A stretch of 64,000 bases of DNA from OMII01 sp044344945 (GCA_044344945.1 JBIJBZ010000001.1:1-64000); one strand, 5' to 3'. Positions 17,576-27,104 are shown, numbered from the stretch's first letter. Notes: generated by a model from the letters alone, not told the origin. Numbers and translations: made by a program.

Positions 17576-18910
17576 CTATTCTCTAAATACCTCAAGAAAT
17601 CTCGGTACATACTGCGCTTGAAACGCTATGGACACGGGTTCTGCCTCCCCCGTCTGTAAATTGCAGAGCCAGAGAGCATTGTGAGTAATGATAGTAAGAT
17701 TGTTTTCAGCAAGGACCTTTACCATTCGAACATCCCCCGGACATTTTCGAATAGTATACTTCGTGCCAGTCGGGTCTGGAATGTACTGTGCTTTGCGGAG
17801 AAGCGTCTCAAGAGTTCCTTGAGGCTCCCTTTCTCTCATATCAGCTAATTCTAAGTCGGTAAGAGAGCCGCTATCTCCCCGCTTCTGGAGTAGCTTTGAT
17901 ATTTCGTCAATGAGCGCCTGCGGGTCCTCCCCTACTCCCAGGCGCCTCTCGAATGCGAGCGCCTCGGAATACGTTAACGCCGTCGATGGCCGATCGTAGC
18001 CTTGCTCGAGAACAAATCGCGCTTTAGGGTCTTTTTGGTAAAGATCCTGCAGGACGGCATCGACTAGCACGTCCCGTTCGTCGTAGGGGATCTCATGGAG
18101 TCGGAAGACTCCGGGAGCAATCTGAGTCGCTTCATTCCAGATGTTTTGTGCGATCTGCGCAGCTTCCTGGTAGCGTTCAATGAGAGGCTGAATACAGCTC
18201 GGCACTTCAGCTCCCTGCGCCAATTGCTGAATCATGGTAGTTATCGTGGCAAACGTCTCCGCACGATTACCTCGCCGGTTTAGACAAAACGGGAGATTTT
18301 CACGGTGCAGGGCGATCAGGGCGGCACGATAATTGGCTATACGGGAATCGCCTACTTCCCGTTCACTGGCATGGGCTACGGCGAGTAGGGAGTGAACTAT
18401 CGGATCATCAGATTCGCTGACTATACTTGATACGAATCCCCGAATCGGAATTCGCGGATCCTCTCGCTTCCCGAGGGGAACAGCGTCATCAACACTGTTG
18501 AGCGTTCCGTGAAGAGAGCCTCCTGAAATGACATACGCCCCTACTACCTGCGACAGCTGGTTACGGTAAAAGCTTGCAGCAGATATAAAGAGCGCCTGTT
18601 CACCCTGGGCGACCTTCTTTGTGAATTCACATTCACCAAATCCGTTCAGGGAATTACTGAGTGCGGTCTCTCCCGTGACCTTGAGCTGGGGCGCGTTTCC
18701 CCGCTCGTTTTGTATCGCACGATAGAGAGCTGCGGCTGAAAGAATGTTCGTCAGAGAAGAAGCGAGGTCCCCGTGTTCGATTACAAAGAGGAGAGTGTCA
18801 ACTTCGTTGAGCGCCATCGGAACCTTTGGTAAAGAGACGGAGTTGGTGACCGATGGCAGCGGCCTGTTGGAAGGATGCTGAGTCGAAGATGGTGTCTGAT
18901 CAGGCGTCAT
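17576..18910 (-). CDS. Unknown protein (444 aa)
   Basis: No family was recognised. The first 30 residues are Ser/Pro/Thr-rich and probably unstructured. The rest is a soluble alpha/beta protein with segments such as VDTLLFVIEHGDLASSLTNI (near 38), GEQALFISAASFYRNQLSQVV, and a helical C-terminal half ending NALWLCNLQTGEAEPV. The start at ATG 18910 follows AAGGGG. A decayed copy of its last 60 codons lies 1.3 kb away beyond the adenylate-kinase-like gene, so the locus has been duplicated or rearranged. Similar disordered N-termini and genomic company suggest kinship with the unknown genes at 13.9-15.9 kb, but no sequence homology was seen. Confidence 0.7.
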   Translation of the reverse strand: MTPDQTPSSTQHPSNRPLPSVTNSVSLPKVPMALNEVDTLLFVIEHGDLASSLTNILSAAALYRAIQNERGNAPQLKVTGETALSNSLNGFGECEFTKKVAQGEQALFISAASFYRNQLSQVVGAYVISGGSLHGTLNSVDDAVPLGKREDPRIPIRGFVSSIVSESDDPIVHSLLAVAHASEREVGDSRIANYRAALIALHRENLPFCLNRRGNRAETFATITTMIQQLAQGAEVPSCIQPLIERYQEAAQIAQNIWNEATQIAPGVFRLHEIPYDERDVLVDAVLQDLYQKDPKARFVLEQGYDRPSTALTYSEALAFERRLGVGEDPQALIDEISKLLQKRGDSGSLTDLELADMREREPQGTLETLLRKAQYIPDPTGTKYTIRKCPGDVRMVKVLAENNLTIITHNALWLCNLQTGEAEPVSIAFQAQYVPRFLEVFRE

Positions 18911-19201
18911 AGCCCCTTACTGCAAATAATCTTGGTCTACGCCTCAGAAAAGGCCTGGCGGACTTTTGTTTGCTACCCATGTGATAGCCGGTCTTAGGCA
19001 CAGAAGCTACTGATTTTCTCTAGCGGTGTGTCAATCCTGATCCCCATACGCCTCGTGAATCCACAATCGATCAATATTACCCAGGCTGCAGCAGGTAATT
19101 TAAAATAGATGCTTGCTCGCGTATAACACTCCCGCTCTTAAGGACCGGAAATATTCTTGACATACTACAAGGACTGAACAACTCTCAGACTCGGATGCTA
19201 G

Positions 19202-20839
19202 GTGTCAACGGTAAATCAGCATTGTATGGGTTTCAGGAGAGACGGTCTATTCAAGGGTAGAGTCAGTTTTAGTTCGAAGGAACTCAACCTTCTTTTTGTA
19301 CTAGTTCTCGTGGCAGGGGCAGTTCTGCGTCTGATCTATCTTAAGGAGCTTCCGATCGGTTTTAGCCACCAGTCTCTTGATCATCACAATCAGGTGACAT
19401 TTAGATTTCTTCACTACCTAAACTGCACATTTGGCACTGAATCTTGCGTAGCCGCATTTCCGACTTTGGTTCAACACTACGGCTTTGCAAGCTTCCTGCA
19501 GGCATTGGTCTTTTATTGTTGCGGAGTTGGGTATTACCAATCGGCCATGCCAGGAGTGGTGTTTGGAATACTGTCGATCTTTGTCATCTGGAGAATTGGC
19601 ATACTTCTCCTGGGCAAGGAATACGGCTTAGCTCTGGCCTTCCTGCTTGCGATCTCCGTCTGGCATATCACTTTTTCTCGGCACTCGGATGCCGAACACA
19701 GCTTGCCTATATTGCAAGCACTGCTCTCGATCTACTTTTTGCTCTTGTGCGTCCAATCTCCCAATCTCATTACTGGTAGCATTTTGGGAGTAGTTATTGG
19801 CTCGTCCTGGTATGTGTATGCCACTAATCAAATAGTACCTCTTTTGTGTATTGCTGCCTTGCCCGTGCTTTGTCTCAGTTATAATACTTCGTTGCGGCAC
19901 CGAGCCTGGCTGATGGCGTTCATATGTTGTGTGATAGTCAGCTATCCCGCTGTGAGCGCGAGTGTTAGTAAGGGGCACTTCTTCCCTGTGCGCTCAACTC
20001 TGCCGACAACTAACAATTATCAGATCCGCGATATCTCAGAGCTCGTCACCATAGTGGGGCGTACCCTTAGCCAATTATTTATTCGGTCCGAGGATGAGTG
20101 GTTCGTGCGAGGGGGCGGAGCCATAACACTTGCCGGGAAGATACTAGGCGTATGCGGAATCGGAGTTCTCTTAAGTCGCATGCGAACTGCTGTGGGAGCA
20201 TTACAAGGAGCCTATGTATTCGCTGTTTTCGCTCTTGGGCTTATTCCAGCGATCTTTTCACCCGAGCCTGCGCTCCGCAGAGAGCTTATTACTCTCGTAG
20301 TATCAGTATTCATCGAGGGCCTCGGCGCCCTCTATGTTCTTCGGGCTTTCCAAGTCTTCGGGAGACTGCGTGGGGTGTTGTTGGCTTTGGTTTTCGCTCT
20401 TTCCTTTATGTGGAGTTGGAATGAATACGCCTACAAAGTGAGAATTCCCGAGGTTGTTAACAATCAGTTTTATAGAAGCTTCGCCACCCTCATTGAGCAA
20501 TTTTGGAAGCAGACTCCTGTTACTCTTGTATCTACCAATTGGGGCACTGATGAATTAGCAAGAAGACACACCGAGTTCTTGATGACGGATCAGAAACGGC
20601 AGGCGCATGAAGCGGACGTCAGTAAGCACGCCACCTTCTATATATTCGACAAAATGACTCAAACCGTTGATTGCACGACGTTATGCCAGCCGAGTGGTCG
20701 AATAGTCATGTTCGAGCCGGTCTTACGGGTTCCGATGGTGAACTATTTCAGAAATTGTCCATCGCTTGAGGGCATGGAGGTTAAATACGTGACCGATTTT
20801 CGCGGAAACCCTTTGGCGCACTACGTTCAATGCCCGTAA
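19202..20839 (+). CDS. ArnT/PMT-like (GT39/GT83-type) integral membrane glycosyltransferase
   Basis: The 545-aa protein has about eleven hydrophobic segments after a short basic N-terminus, then a soluble C-terminal domain of about 130 residues. The first loop after helix one (LPIGFSHQSLDHH) contains acidic and His residues where lipid-linked-sugar glycosyltransferases carry their catalytic Asp. The segment ISVWHITFSRHSDAEHSLPI is typical of this family. It would move a sugar from a polyprenyl-phosphate donor to a lipid, protein or glycan outside the membrane. The start is uncertain: GTG 19202 or ATG 19226, neither with a clear ribosome site. Confidence 0.7.
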   Translation: MSTVNQHCMGFRRDGLFKGRVSFSSKELNLLFVLVLVAGAVLRLIYLKELPIGFSHQSLDHHNQVTFRFLHYLNCTFGTESCVAAFPTLVQHYGFASFLQALVFYCCGVGYYQSAMPGVVFGILSIFVIWRIGILLLGKEYGLALAFLLAISVWHITFSRHSDAEHSLPILQALLSIYFLLLCVQSPNLITGSILGVVIGSSWYVYATNQIVPLLCIAALPVLCLSYNTSLRHRAWLMAFICCVIVSYPAVSASVSKGHFFPVRSTLPTTNNYQIRDISELVTIVGRTLSQLFIRSEDEWFVRGGGAITLAGKILGVCGIGVLLSRMRTAVGALQGAYVFAVFALGLIPAIFSPEPALRRELITLVVSVFIEGLGALYVLRAFQVFGRLRGVLLALVFALSFMWSWNEYAYKVRIPEVVNNQFYRSFATLIEQFWKQTPVTLVSTNWGTDELARRHTEFLMTDQKRQAHEADVSKHATFYIFDKMTQTVDCTTLCQPSGRIVMFEPVLRVPMVNYFRNCPSLEGMEVKYVTDFRGNPLAHYVQCP

Positions 20840-21041
20840 TAAAGGGGGCAGACATAGCGCGTTTCTGAAAGCATAGGCTAAGGTTCCCTACCAGGAAGCC
20901 GAATGATACTCGCGGCCGAAGGATTTCGCGATGCTGCGGGGGTCTTGATACATTTAAAAAATAAATGCTGTAAAACCGCCCTCCCCTCCTATTCCCCTTC
21001 TGCTGGGCTCATATTTACTCGAACGGTACGTGCGACGGCTC

Positions 21042-21239
21042 TAAACCGCATATTTCATGAAGCCTGCTACTGTGAGTGTCGAGAATGGTGCTTTTTCGGT
21101 CCAAACGACTATCTCAGACCGGAAGGTATCCCGATACGATTCCGCCCTGAATTTTAGTTTGTTGAATTCGCCCTTCGGGCCCGAACAATCACCACTCTCG
21201 GCGCTCTCGAGAAGCAGCTTCATGAAAAATGCGGGCTAA
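21042..21239. repeat. Dispersed palindromic repeat, copy 2 (full element)
   Basis: The element begins TAAACCGCATATTTCATGAA and ends with TTCATGAAAAATGCGGGCTA, so its ends are inverted repeats. Inside are the shared hairpin block (21118-21145) also present in copy 1, and GCCCTTCGGGC. The segment CACTCTCGGCGCTCTCG near 21191 is shared in inverse form with copies 3 and 4. It contains no gene. Nothing else was recognised between 20840 and 21398. Confidence 0.7.
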
Positions 21240-21398
21240 ATCACCACAAAAGGGTCCGTAGTGAGCATTTTGAGAGGTTTGACGAAACAAGACGGAGGCG
21301 GATCATCTGAGGTACCTTGAGGATTTTTTCGGCGGCTCCAACGCAGTTGCAGTCAAACTATCGAAATGCGGAGCCGGAAGTCCTTTTTCACTACCCGG

Positions 21399-22511
21399 CT
21401 AACGATGCCACTCCAGAATCACTTTTTTGTAAGCCTCAATCACTCGCTCAAATGAGGAGAGGTAGGCCCATTCACCACTCGTGTGATCTCCACCTCCGAT
21501 TACTCCCACGGAGACCACCGGAATGTTGAGGCGGTTTGCAAAAACATTCTCGTCAGCCACCGAGGGCGTATAGATCGGGGAAACTCCGATCGGTTGAATC
21601 ACTGCGTTAAAAACCTGCTGATAAAACGGGTCTTCAACATCTATTTCATATGCATCACCATACGGAGTAGGTCTATGTTTGCGTCGAATCTCTACGCGCA
21701 ATGAGAGACGAGATGCAAGCCCCGCGACAAGTGCCTCAAAGTCACTCCCTAAAACACCCGGAGTTGTGAGCAGGGAGAGACCAATCAAACACCTATCAGG
21801 AACGGAGAAGGCACTACTAGTGGCAGAGATAGTTTGGATCACGAGACTGGTTTTGCCGAGCCGAGGGTGGCTTGGTAGATGAAGCTCTTGAAGGTGATTG
21901 ACTAGTCGGGACGCGTCAACGATAGCATTTATCCCTTTTTCGGACTCAGCAGCGTGTGCAGCTCTACCGAATACCTCGATTTCGTACACGATCCGCCCCT
22001 TTCGTCCGAGACATACGCTAATCGGCTGTGAGACATCTACGACCTGTCCGCTCTCAGCGACTACCAGAAAGTCGACATCTTGAAGGATTTTGGAGTCAAC
22101 GAGATCGTGAGCTCCTTGAGAGATATCCTCTTCGTCAACCCCGAACACAAGCTTTATCGGGAGCTTCTCGTGAGCTGCCCACGCCGCAGCTTGCAGGATG
22201 CACGTGAGTCCTCCCTTCATATCACACACACCCAGTCCGAATACGGTATCGCCTTCAAGAGTTACGACAAATGGATCTCGCGAGTAGTCCCGTGCAGGCG
22301 GCACCGTATCCATGTGACCATAGAAGCCCAAGTAACGGTCCGCCGATCCAATTGTGGCGACTAGATTGGGACGATCGTCGCCTGTTAGGACTCGCTCAAC
22401 TCGAAAACCAAGCCCCGCGAGATATGCCTCGATAAACGCAGCTACATCTGCCTCTTTCGGGTACACCGATGGGATAGAGACCAATTTCTTGAGAAGAGAG
22501 AGTGTGTCCAT
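21399..22511 (-). CDS. M20-family metallopeptidase/deacylase (ArgE/DapE/CPG2 type)
   Basis: The 370-aa protein has the metal ligands of the family in order: GHMDTVPP (first His and Asp), GVCDMKGG (bridging Asp), VDEEDISQGA (catalytic Glu and ligand Glu), VVAESG and a C-terminal HTSGEW (last His). A dimerisation domain sits between, with GRAAHAAESEKGINA. It should hydrolyse an amide bond of an N-acyl amino acid or dipeptide with two metal ions. It lies ten bases downstream of an ATP-grasp ligase, suggesting a shared pathway in which an amide bond is made and later removed. Confidence 0.9.
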   Translation of the reverse strand: MDTLSLLKKLVSIPSVYPKEADVAAFIEAYLAGLGFRVERVLTGDDRPNLVATIGSADRYLGFYGHMDTVPPARDYSRDPFVVTLEGDTVFGLGVCDMKGGLTCILQAAAWAAHEKLPIKLVFGVDEEDISQGAHDLVDSKILQDVDFLVVAESGQVVDVSQPISVCLGRKGRIVYEIEVFGRAAHAAESEKGINAIVDASRLVNHLQELHLPSHPRLGKTSLVIQTISATSSAFSVPDRCLIGLSLLTTPGVLGSDFEALVAGLASRLSLRVEIRRKHRPTPYGDAYEIDVEDPFYQQVFNAVIQPIGVSPIYTPSVADENVFANRLNIPVVSVGVIGGGDHTSGEWAYLSSFERVIEAYKKVILEWHR

Positions 22512-22520
22512 AAGGTATTA

Positions 22521-24149
22521 CTACGCAAACCCTCGCTCTGAGAGGTGTTCGAGACACGCCATACAGGCAGCCTGAGAAGGGCCGATAATCAGGGCTTTGA
22601 GCTGACTGGACGGAATGACCGTTTCTCCATCATACATCGTACGGAAAGCCTGCGGAATTACCTTACACTCGGAGAAATCTCCCGGTGAAAAGCGCGCGAG
22701 TTCTCCCATCTGCGCCTCAAAATCTGCGTATTCTCGTATCGCCTCAGGCAGGGTGAGATTTACATTAATCCAAGCTGGGGCACTCAGCTTATCCGCTATA
22801 ATCTTGGCGGCCCCACTTATCGGGATGCGGCCGTTGAGTTCTGTCATAACTACTTCGAACTGCCCAGGCGCGGGTTCGACGATGAAAAAATCAACTCCAA
22901 TGAAGCCATGTAGATTGTAATCTCGAGCAAGGCGGGCGATCCCTAACAGGTTTGACTCAAGGTCCTCTACCAAGGTAGGTGGAAACTCAGTTCTCGGGTC
23001 GAAGGGCATACTTCCGCGATAATCCCCTTCGGGGCCGGTAATCTGTCGGAAATATCCATTGGTCGAGTATGTGCCATCTTTGTTCATCGTCATTAAGTTA
23101 CTGGCATTGACACGCACCCTTCCCCGACTGCGCACATCCTCTTCGATTATAATCGCACACCTCGAAGGGCAGAATGAATCAGCAGGCCAAAATGACTCAA
23201 GGGCACCGTCGCCATAGCTATTGTGCACGAACGCTGCGCGAGTGGACGTATACATGCGTTGGCGGGCGTTCTGAATGGCGCCCTTGATGTACAACATTGC
23301 ATCCCCTGAGGATGCTTCCTCACGGCGTATTGCGATCTTCTGTACAAAGTCACCACCTGATCCACCCGATAGCTTCATCCAGGCAAGTGTGACCTCCTCT
23401 GGCAGGTGGTCACCTCGGGAGATCCGCCGTAGCAGCCCTCCATGAGCAAGCTCAGCGGCTGGCGTTACGTCGTCATGGCTATCAAGTCGAACCTGGGGCA
23501 TCGTACGATATCCATAGTTTGAGCCCTGACTCCCAAAGAGATACTTATTGTTTGTCATCGCCGGATTTGCCCGCTGCACGAAGTCGCATCCGATATCGGT
23601 CACGAGCGTTCGCATACGTTCAGTAAGAAACGTACCAACAAAGATGGGCTTCCCGCGATGTTCAAAGAACTTCTGAAACCTCTCGCGGGCAGCTGGATCA
23701 CTCGTCAGACGTTCAAGTGGACTTGTATAAGGATACCCGGTAACAACGTCGTCAAGCCTCGGCTGAACCTCAAACACCACAGTGGACGGATGGAGAATCC
23801 CCATCCTCCGGCACGCATCAACGAAGCCTGGGATGTTCGACAAGGAAAGCACGACGTCCCCTTGGCCGGACGCCCCAATACCCATATAACTCAAATAGAC
23901 ATCACCCTTGGGCTCACTAAGGGGCTGCAGCGCCTCCGCATCAACCACAAAGTTCTGCGCCGTGATCACAGGTCGACCACCTATGATATGACCATGAGCC
24001 TCAATCTGAGTTTGCGCAAAGGAGAGCCCCGAGGGGCGAGTCGGTGAGACCTCGGTCGCCGCACTAGTCTTGCAAGATTTCCCAGCTACGATACTCATCA
24101 CACTCGGCTGGTGCTGATGGGTGGTGGTAGTGGTGGTGTCCGTGAACAT
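22521..24149 (-). CDS. ATP-grasp domain ligase (542 aa)
   Basis: The C-terminal half holds ATP-grasp hallmarks: a central nucleotide-binding region (AIIIEEDVRSRGRVRVNASN), GFIGVDFFIVEP near residue 405-420 and the metal-binding VVMTELNGRI near 430. ATP-grasp enzymes join a carboxylate to an amine or thiol through an acyl-phosphate. The N-terminal 60 residues are Thr/Ser/His-rich and probably disordered, so ATG 24098 is an alternative start. It forms a two-gene unit with the M20 peptidase and is divergent from an ACT-domain regulator. The substrate is unknown; a peptide or amino-acid ligase is likely. Confidence 0.8.
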   Translation of the reverse strand: MFTDTTTTTTHQHQPSVMSIVAGKSCKTSAATEVSPTRPSGLSFAQTQIEAHGHIIGGRPVITAQNFVVDAEALQPLSEPKGDVYLSYMGIGASGQGDVVLSLSNIPGFVDACRRMGILHPSTVVFEVQPRLDDVVTGYPYTSPLERLTSDPAARERFQKFFEHRGKPIFVGTFLTERMRTLVTDIGCDFVQRANPAMTNNKYLFGSQGSNYGYRTMPQVRLDSHDDVTPAAELAHGGLLRRISRGDHLPEEVTLAWMKLSGGSGGDFVQKIAIRREEASSGDAMLYIKGAIQNARQRMYTSTRAAFVHNSYGDGALESFWPADSFCPSRCAIIIEEDVRSRGRVRVNASNLMTMNKDGTYSTNGYFRQITGPEGDYRGSMPFDPRTEFPPTLVEDLESNLLGIARLARDYNLHGFIGVDFFIVEPAPGQFEVVMTELNGRIPISGAAKIIADKLSAPAWINVNLTLPEAIREYADFEAQMGELARFSPGDFSECKVIPQAFRTMYDGETVIPSSQLKALIIGPSQAACMACLEHLSERGFA

Positions 24150-24378
24150 CGTAGAAAATTCTCCTGGATACAGCAGTAACCCCGAATGCCCCTGCCATGG
24201 GCTCGTTTCTGGTCCTGACCTTTGTAAGGAGGCTCGGTAGGATTACCGAGAGAGAAAAGTGCCTCTGGTAGGCTACAAACCAGCATGTGAGCGGTTTGTT
24301 CTAGGGTTGTCGTACAAGAGTGCCGGAGAGGCGGGCACTAGATCAAGAAAGTTTAGATAAATTACGTTTTACTACGGA

Positions 24379-24398
24379 ATGTTATAAATATAACATTA
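24379..24398. promoter_or_regulatory. Perfect 9-bp inverted repeat between divergent genes
   Basis: AATGTTATA (24379-24387) and TATAACATT (24390-24398) are separated by two bases. The site lies 45 bases before the ACT-regulator start and about 230 bases before the divergent ATP-grasp gene. Its AT-rich context could hold both promoters. It is a good candidate operator for the regulator encoded next to it. Confidence 0.5.
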
Positions 24399-24442
24399 CA
24401 ATTATTGGGGCTCGTTCGGATACGGGCCATGCGCGAATTCCT

Positions 24443-25093
24443 ATGAGACCAATCGCTACCTATGTCAGGGAGATTCTCGACGAATCAGAGGTTGCCTTAA
24501 CGGCTATGGTTCACGGGTACCTTAATTTCTCCGCCTACGCAAAGAGGATTCAACCCGAAGTGCAGCGGAGAGCTCGACGAGAGGTTTCCGTGGGCACCAT
24601 CGTGGTCGCCCTGTGTCGATACGAGAGCGATGCACGAGCCCGGAGTAGACTCACCCCTCGGGTTGCGATTGAAAGTATCTCCACCCGCTCGGCTCTCGCT
24701 GAAGTAACTTTCACCAGAAGCCCCTCAACCCGATCACGGCTACGCTTCCTGCATGAGAACCTGCGCCTGTTAGAGGCGGAAGTGCTCACCATTACCTCCG
24801 GCGTTCGCGAAGTATCCTTCATCCTTCCGGCGGTTCTCAAAGATGAGCTACTGAAGGTCTTCAAGGGGCACAAGCCCACACTAGTAGTTGAGCATCTGGC
24901 AAGCATCACACTACGTTTCTCGCCACGATACCTCAACATACCGAACACGATCTTCGCGCTTCTCCGCCCCCTAGCATTAAATCGAATTAATATCGTAGAG
25001 GTTGTGTCGACCTATACTGAGATGACTATGATTGTCGCAGAGAAGGACCTCCAGGCTGCATTTGGGGTCGTCAGCAAGCTCCCAACGACCTAA
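24443..25093 (+). CDS. ACT-domain protein, probable regulator (216 aa)
   Basis: The N-terminal 60 residues (YVREILDESEVALTAMVHGY, LNFSAYAKRI, GTIVVALCRYE) resemble a helical module found fused to ACT-like domains in several bacterial and archaeal proteins. The C-terminal part (NIPNTIFALLRPLALNRINI, then VEVVSTYTEMTMIV) is a clear aspartate-kinase-type ACT domain, which binds amino acids. An amino-acid-sensing regulator of the adjacent ATP-grasp/M20 genes is inferred. The ATG at 24443 is chosen because the upstream in-frame sequence is AT-rich promoter DNA containing a palindrome. The stop overlaps the first bases of a dispersed repeat. Confidence 0.65.
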   Translation: MRPIATYVREILDESEVALTAMVHGYLNFSAYAKRIQPEVQRRARREVSVGTIVVALCRYESDARARSRLTPRVAIESISTRSALAEVTFTRSPSTRSRLRFLHENLRLLEAEVLTITSGVREVSFILPAVLKDELLKVFKGHKPTLVVEHLASITLRFSPRYLNIPNTIFALLRPLALNRINIVEVVSTYTEMTMIVAEKDLQAAFGVVSKLPTT

Positions 25094-25188
25094 CCCGCAT
25101 TTTTCATGAAACTGCGTCGCGAGAGCGCCGAGAGTGGCGATTCTTCGGGCCCCTCTCGCTACGCAGTTTCATGAAATATGAGGGCTAA
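25091..25188. repeat. Dispersed palindromic repeat, copy 3 (compact, near-perfect)
   Basis: TAACCCGCATTTTTCATGAA with ACTGCGTCGCGAGAG on the left is answered by CTCTCGCTACGCAGTTTCAT and GAAATATGAGGGCTAA on the right. The inverted arms are about 33 bases with four or so mismatches, and the element is about 98 bases long. The centre holds GCGCCGAGAGTGGCGATTC, also found in copy 4. It begins within the stop codon of the ACT-protein gene (the shared TAA), so it may also serve as its terminator. Confidence 0.75.
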
Positions 25189-25327
25189 GCTCGTCGCAAT
25201 AGAGGCGAATTTTCTGGTAAGTGACTATCAACGCGATTCCAGAACTTCCTGAGCTGGATTCTTGGCCCCAGGAACGCCGGCACATCTACCTAGCGGCTAT
25301 GGGTTCCAACGGCACGAAGGCAACGCC

Positions 25328-25819
25328 CTACTCTGCTGACTCACTCTCAGGTACAAGGTCATACACAAGCCGGATCATGTCTCTGCATTGCATGCCGTTT
25401 TCGAAAATAGGCTCCGGATAATTAGCAACGAAAAAGTCCGGTATTACACCACAGATGCGAAATCCTACTTTCTGGTATAGCGCTAACTGCGAGATGCTTG
25501 AATTGCCCGTACCAAGCTCTAGTCGTGTAGCCCCTCGGCGACGAGACTCAGCGATCCCCTCTTCTAACAGCATCTTTGCAAAACCGCGCCCCTGAAAGGC
25601 TGGAGAGACCGCGAGGTTCATAATCTCGAAGGTACTTTCCTGAAGTAACGTAAGGACTACAACCCCAACAACTCTCTCATTAACGCAGAGCCCAATCACG
25701 ATGCTATCATTGATATAATCGAGAATTTTATCCCGCGAAGGATCTGCAAGGAGAAGGAGATCCCAGGGATACTCAGGGCCACGTAATCGAACAAACTCAA
25801 CCGACATGGACGACCTCAT
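25328..25819 (-). CDS. GNAT-family N-acetyltransferase (163 aa, RimI-like)
   Basis: The acetyl-CoA motif VSPAFQGRGFAKMLLEEGI (near residues 76-94) carries the Q/R-x-x-G-x-G/A signature. It is followed by LELGTGNSSISQLALYQKVGF, where N and Y match the second half of the GNAT fold. Overall it is closest in style to RimI-type protein acetyltransferases. The substrate is unknown. Start may be ATG 25819 or ATG 25807. It sits just downstream of a GT2 glycosyltransferase on the same strand. Confidence 0.8.
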   Translation of the reverse strand: MRSSMSVEFVRLRGPEYPWDLLLLADPSRDKILDYINDSIVIGLCVNERVVGVVVLTLLQESTFEIMNLAVSPAFQGRGFAKMLLEEGIAESRRRGATRLELGTGNSSISQLALYQKVGFRICGVIPDFFVANYPEPIFENGMQCRDMIRLVYDLVPESESAE

Positions 25820-25844
25820 AAGAGATCAGAGGCTTGGCCCAAAC

Positions 25845-26618
25845 CTACCGATATAAAAACGGATATACCGCCATGGTGCGCAGGTATGAAATGAACTTAA
25901 ACGGCACCGTCCAGAGCGCTGCATTTACGCGCGCCGCATGAAAAGCTACCCGCATATCATCGCGAAATTGACGACCATACGCAGTGTTGCTCTTGGTGCC
26001 TTCAATGCGTCGAAAACCTGCCAGGTATTGATTGATAACGATCGGGCGATGTTTTGCTCCCACTCGTAGCCAGTACTCGTAATCCATCACCAGGTTCTCC
26101 GACTCGGAGAAGTAGCCGACCTCGGTGAGAACCCGCCGTCGTAGAAACACAGCGGGCTGGCAGATAAAGTTCTCAATCAGAAGGAGCCAGTACGCATAGT
26201 TGCGCAACAGGAAGTTCTTATACTTGGTAATAGGGCTATGAAGCTCCTGCCCTGCACCATCGATAATTTTACACTGGCCTACAAGCCACAGCGCATTAGG
26301 TTCCCGCTGAAATCCTTGAACTACTCGCTCAATTGCTTCCGGCTCATACACATCATCGGCGTTCAAGAATGCGACGATGTCTCCCGTTGCCTCTCGGAGC
26401 CCAAGGTTAATTCCCTGCGATTGATTGGTGCCGGTCGCGTCGATTAAACGAATTCTGTCGCCGTACTCGCTCACAATTGAGCGGGTGGCATCCTTCGAAC
26501 CAGCATCAGTGACGATATACTCAAGGGTAAAATCGCCCTGCTGCGAGAGGATACTCTCGATAGTGTCACGGATAGTTGATGCCGAGTTGTAGCAGGTGGT
26601 AACGATTGAGACCTTCAT
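25845..26618 (-). CDS. GT2-family glycosyltransferase (257 aa)
   Basis: The N-terminus MKVSIVTTCYNSASTIRDTI and the motif GDIVAFLNADDVYEP (metal-binding Asp pair, near residue 87) define a GT-A fold family 2 enzyme. The later segment MDYEYWLRVG corresponds to the catalytic-base region. It has a C-terminal hydrophobic and basic tail and probably acts at the inner membrane face in glycan or lipopolysaccharide synthesis. It lies downstream of atpC and may be transcribed from the ATP synthase operon. Confidence 0.85.
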   Translation of the reverse strand: MKVSIVTTCYNSASTIRDTIESILSQQGDFTLEYIVTDAGSKDATRSIVSEYGDRIRLIDATGTNQSQGINLGLREATGDIVAFLNADDVYEPEAIERVVQGFQREPNALWLVGQCKIIDGAGQELHSPITKYKNFLLRNYAYWLLLIENFICQPAVFLRRRVLTEVGYFSESENLVMDYEYWLRVGAKHRPIVINQYLAGFRRIEGTKSNTAYGRQFRDDMRVAFHAARVNAALWTVPFKFISYLRTMAVYPFLYR

Positions 26619-26669
26619 CGGCTCTACCTCGCGTTAGCAGCTATATTTGGGCTTTGAGCTAGGCGCTCG

Positions 26670-27083
26670 TTAGCGCCCGGCCAACACTTTAACAGCTTCG
26701 ATACGAGCTACCCGCTGCGAGAGAGCTTCCCACTCAGGATCAAAGAGGCTTAGCTTCTCAAGCTGCAACTTCAATGCATCCACATCCTCTGAGAGGACCT
26801 GGATATCATAAGAGTCCGGCATATCAACCGAATCAGCAAGCAGAGTCAGCACGTTATCGCTGAAGGTGCAGATTCCACCTGACGTAAGACACTTCTGAGC
26901 AGCCCCGTCCTTTGCGAAAACGTACTCGGTCATACCAGTTGAGAGGAGACCAACGTAATCACAGTGATTAGCCAAGAAACCCAGCTCACCCATCTGCGAT
27001 GGTACGTTGGCGGAAAGCACCGTTGCCTCTACCTCCAGTCCACGACCGGAGAAAACCCGCAATTGAAATGTTTCCTCTGACAT
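26670..27083 (-). CDS. atpC: ATP synthase epsilon subunit
   Basis: The 137-aa protein has the beta-sandwich N-terminal domain (LRVFSGRGLEVEATVLSANV, then PSQMGELGFLANHCDYVGLL) and a short helical C-terminus, as in F1 epsilon subunits. It forms part of the central stalk and can inhibit ATP hydrolysis. It is the last atp gene of the operon, 21 bases after atpD. Confidence 0.92.
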   Translation of the reverse strand: MSEETFQLRVFSGRGLEVEATVLSANVPSQMGELGFLANHCDYVGLLSTGMTEYVFAKDGAAQKCLTSGGICTFSDNVLTLLADSVDMPDSYDIQVLSEDVDALKLQLEKLSLFDPEWEALSQRVARIEAVKVLAGR

Positions 27084-27104
27084 GCCCTGCTCCTTTGTTG
27101 ACCC

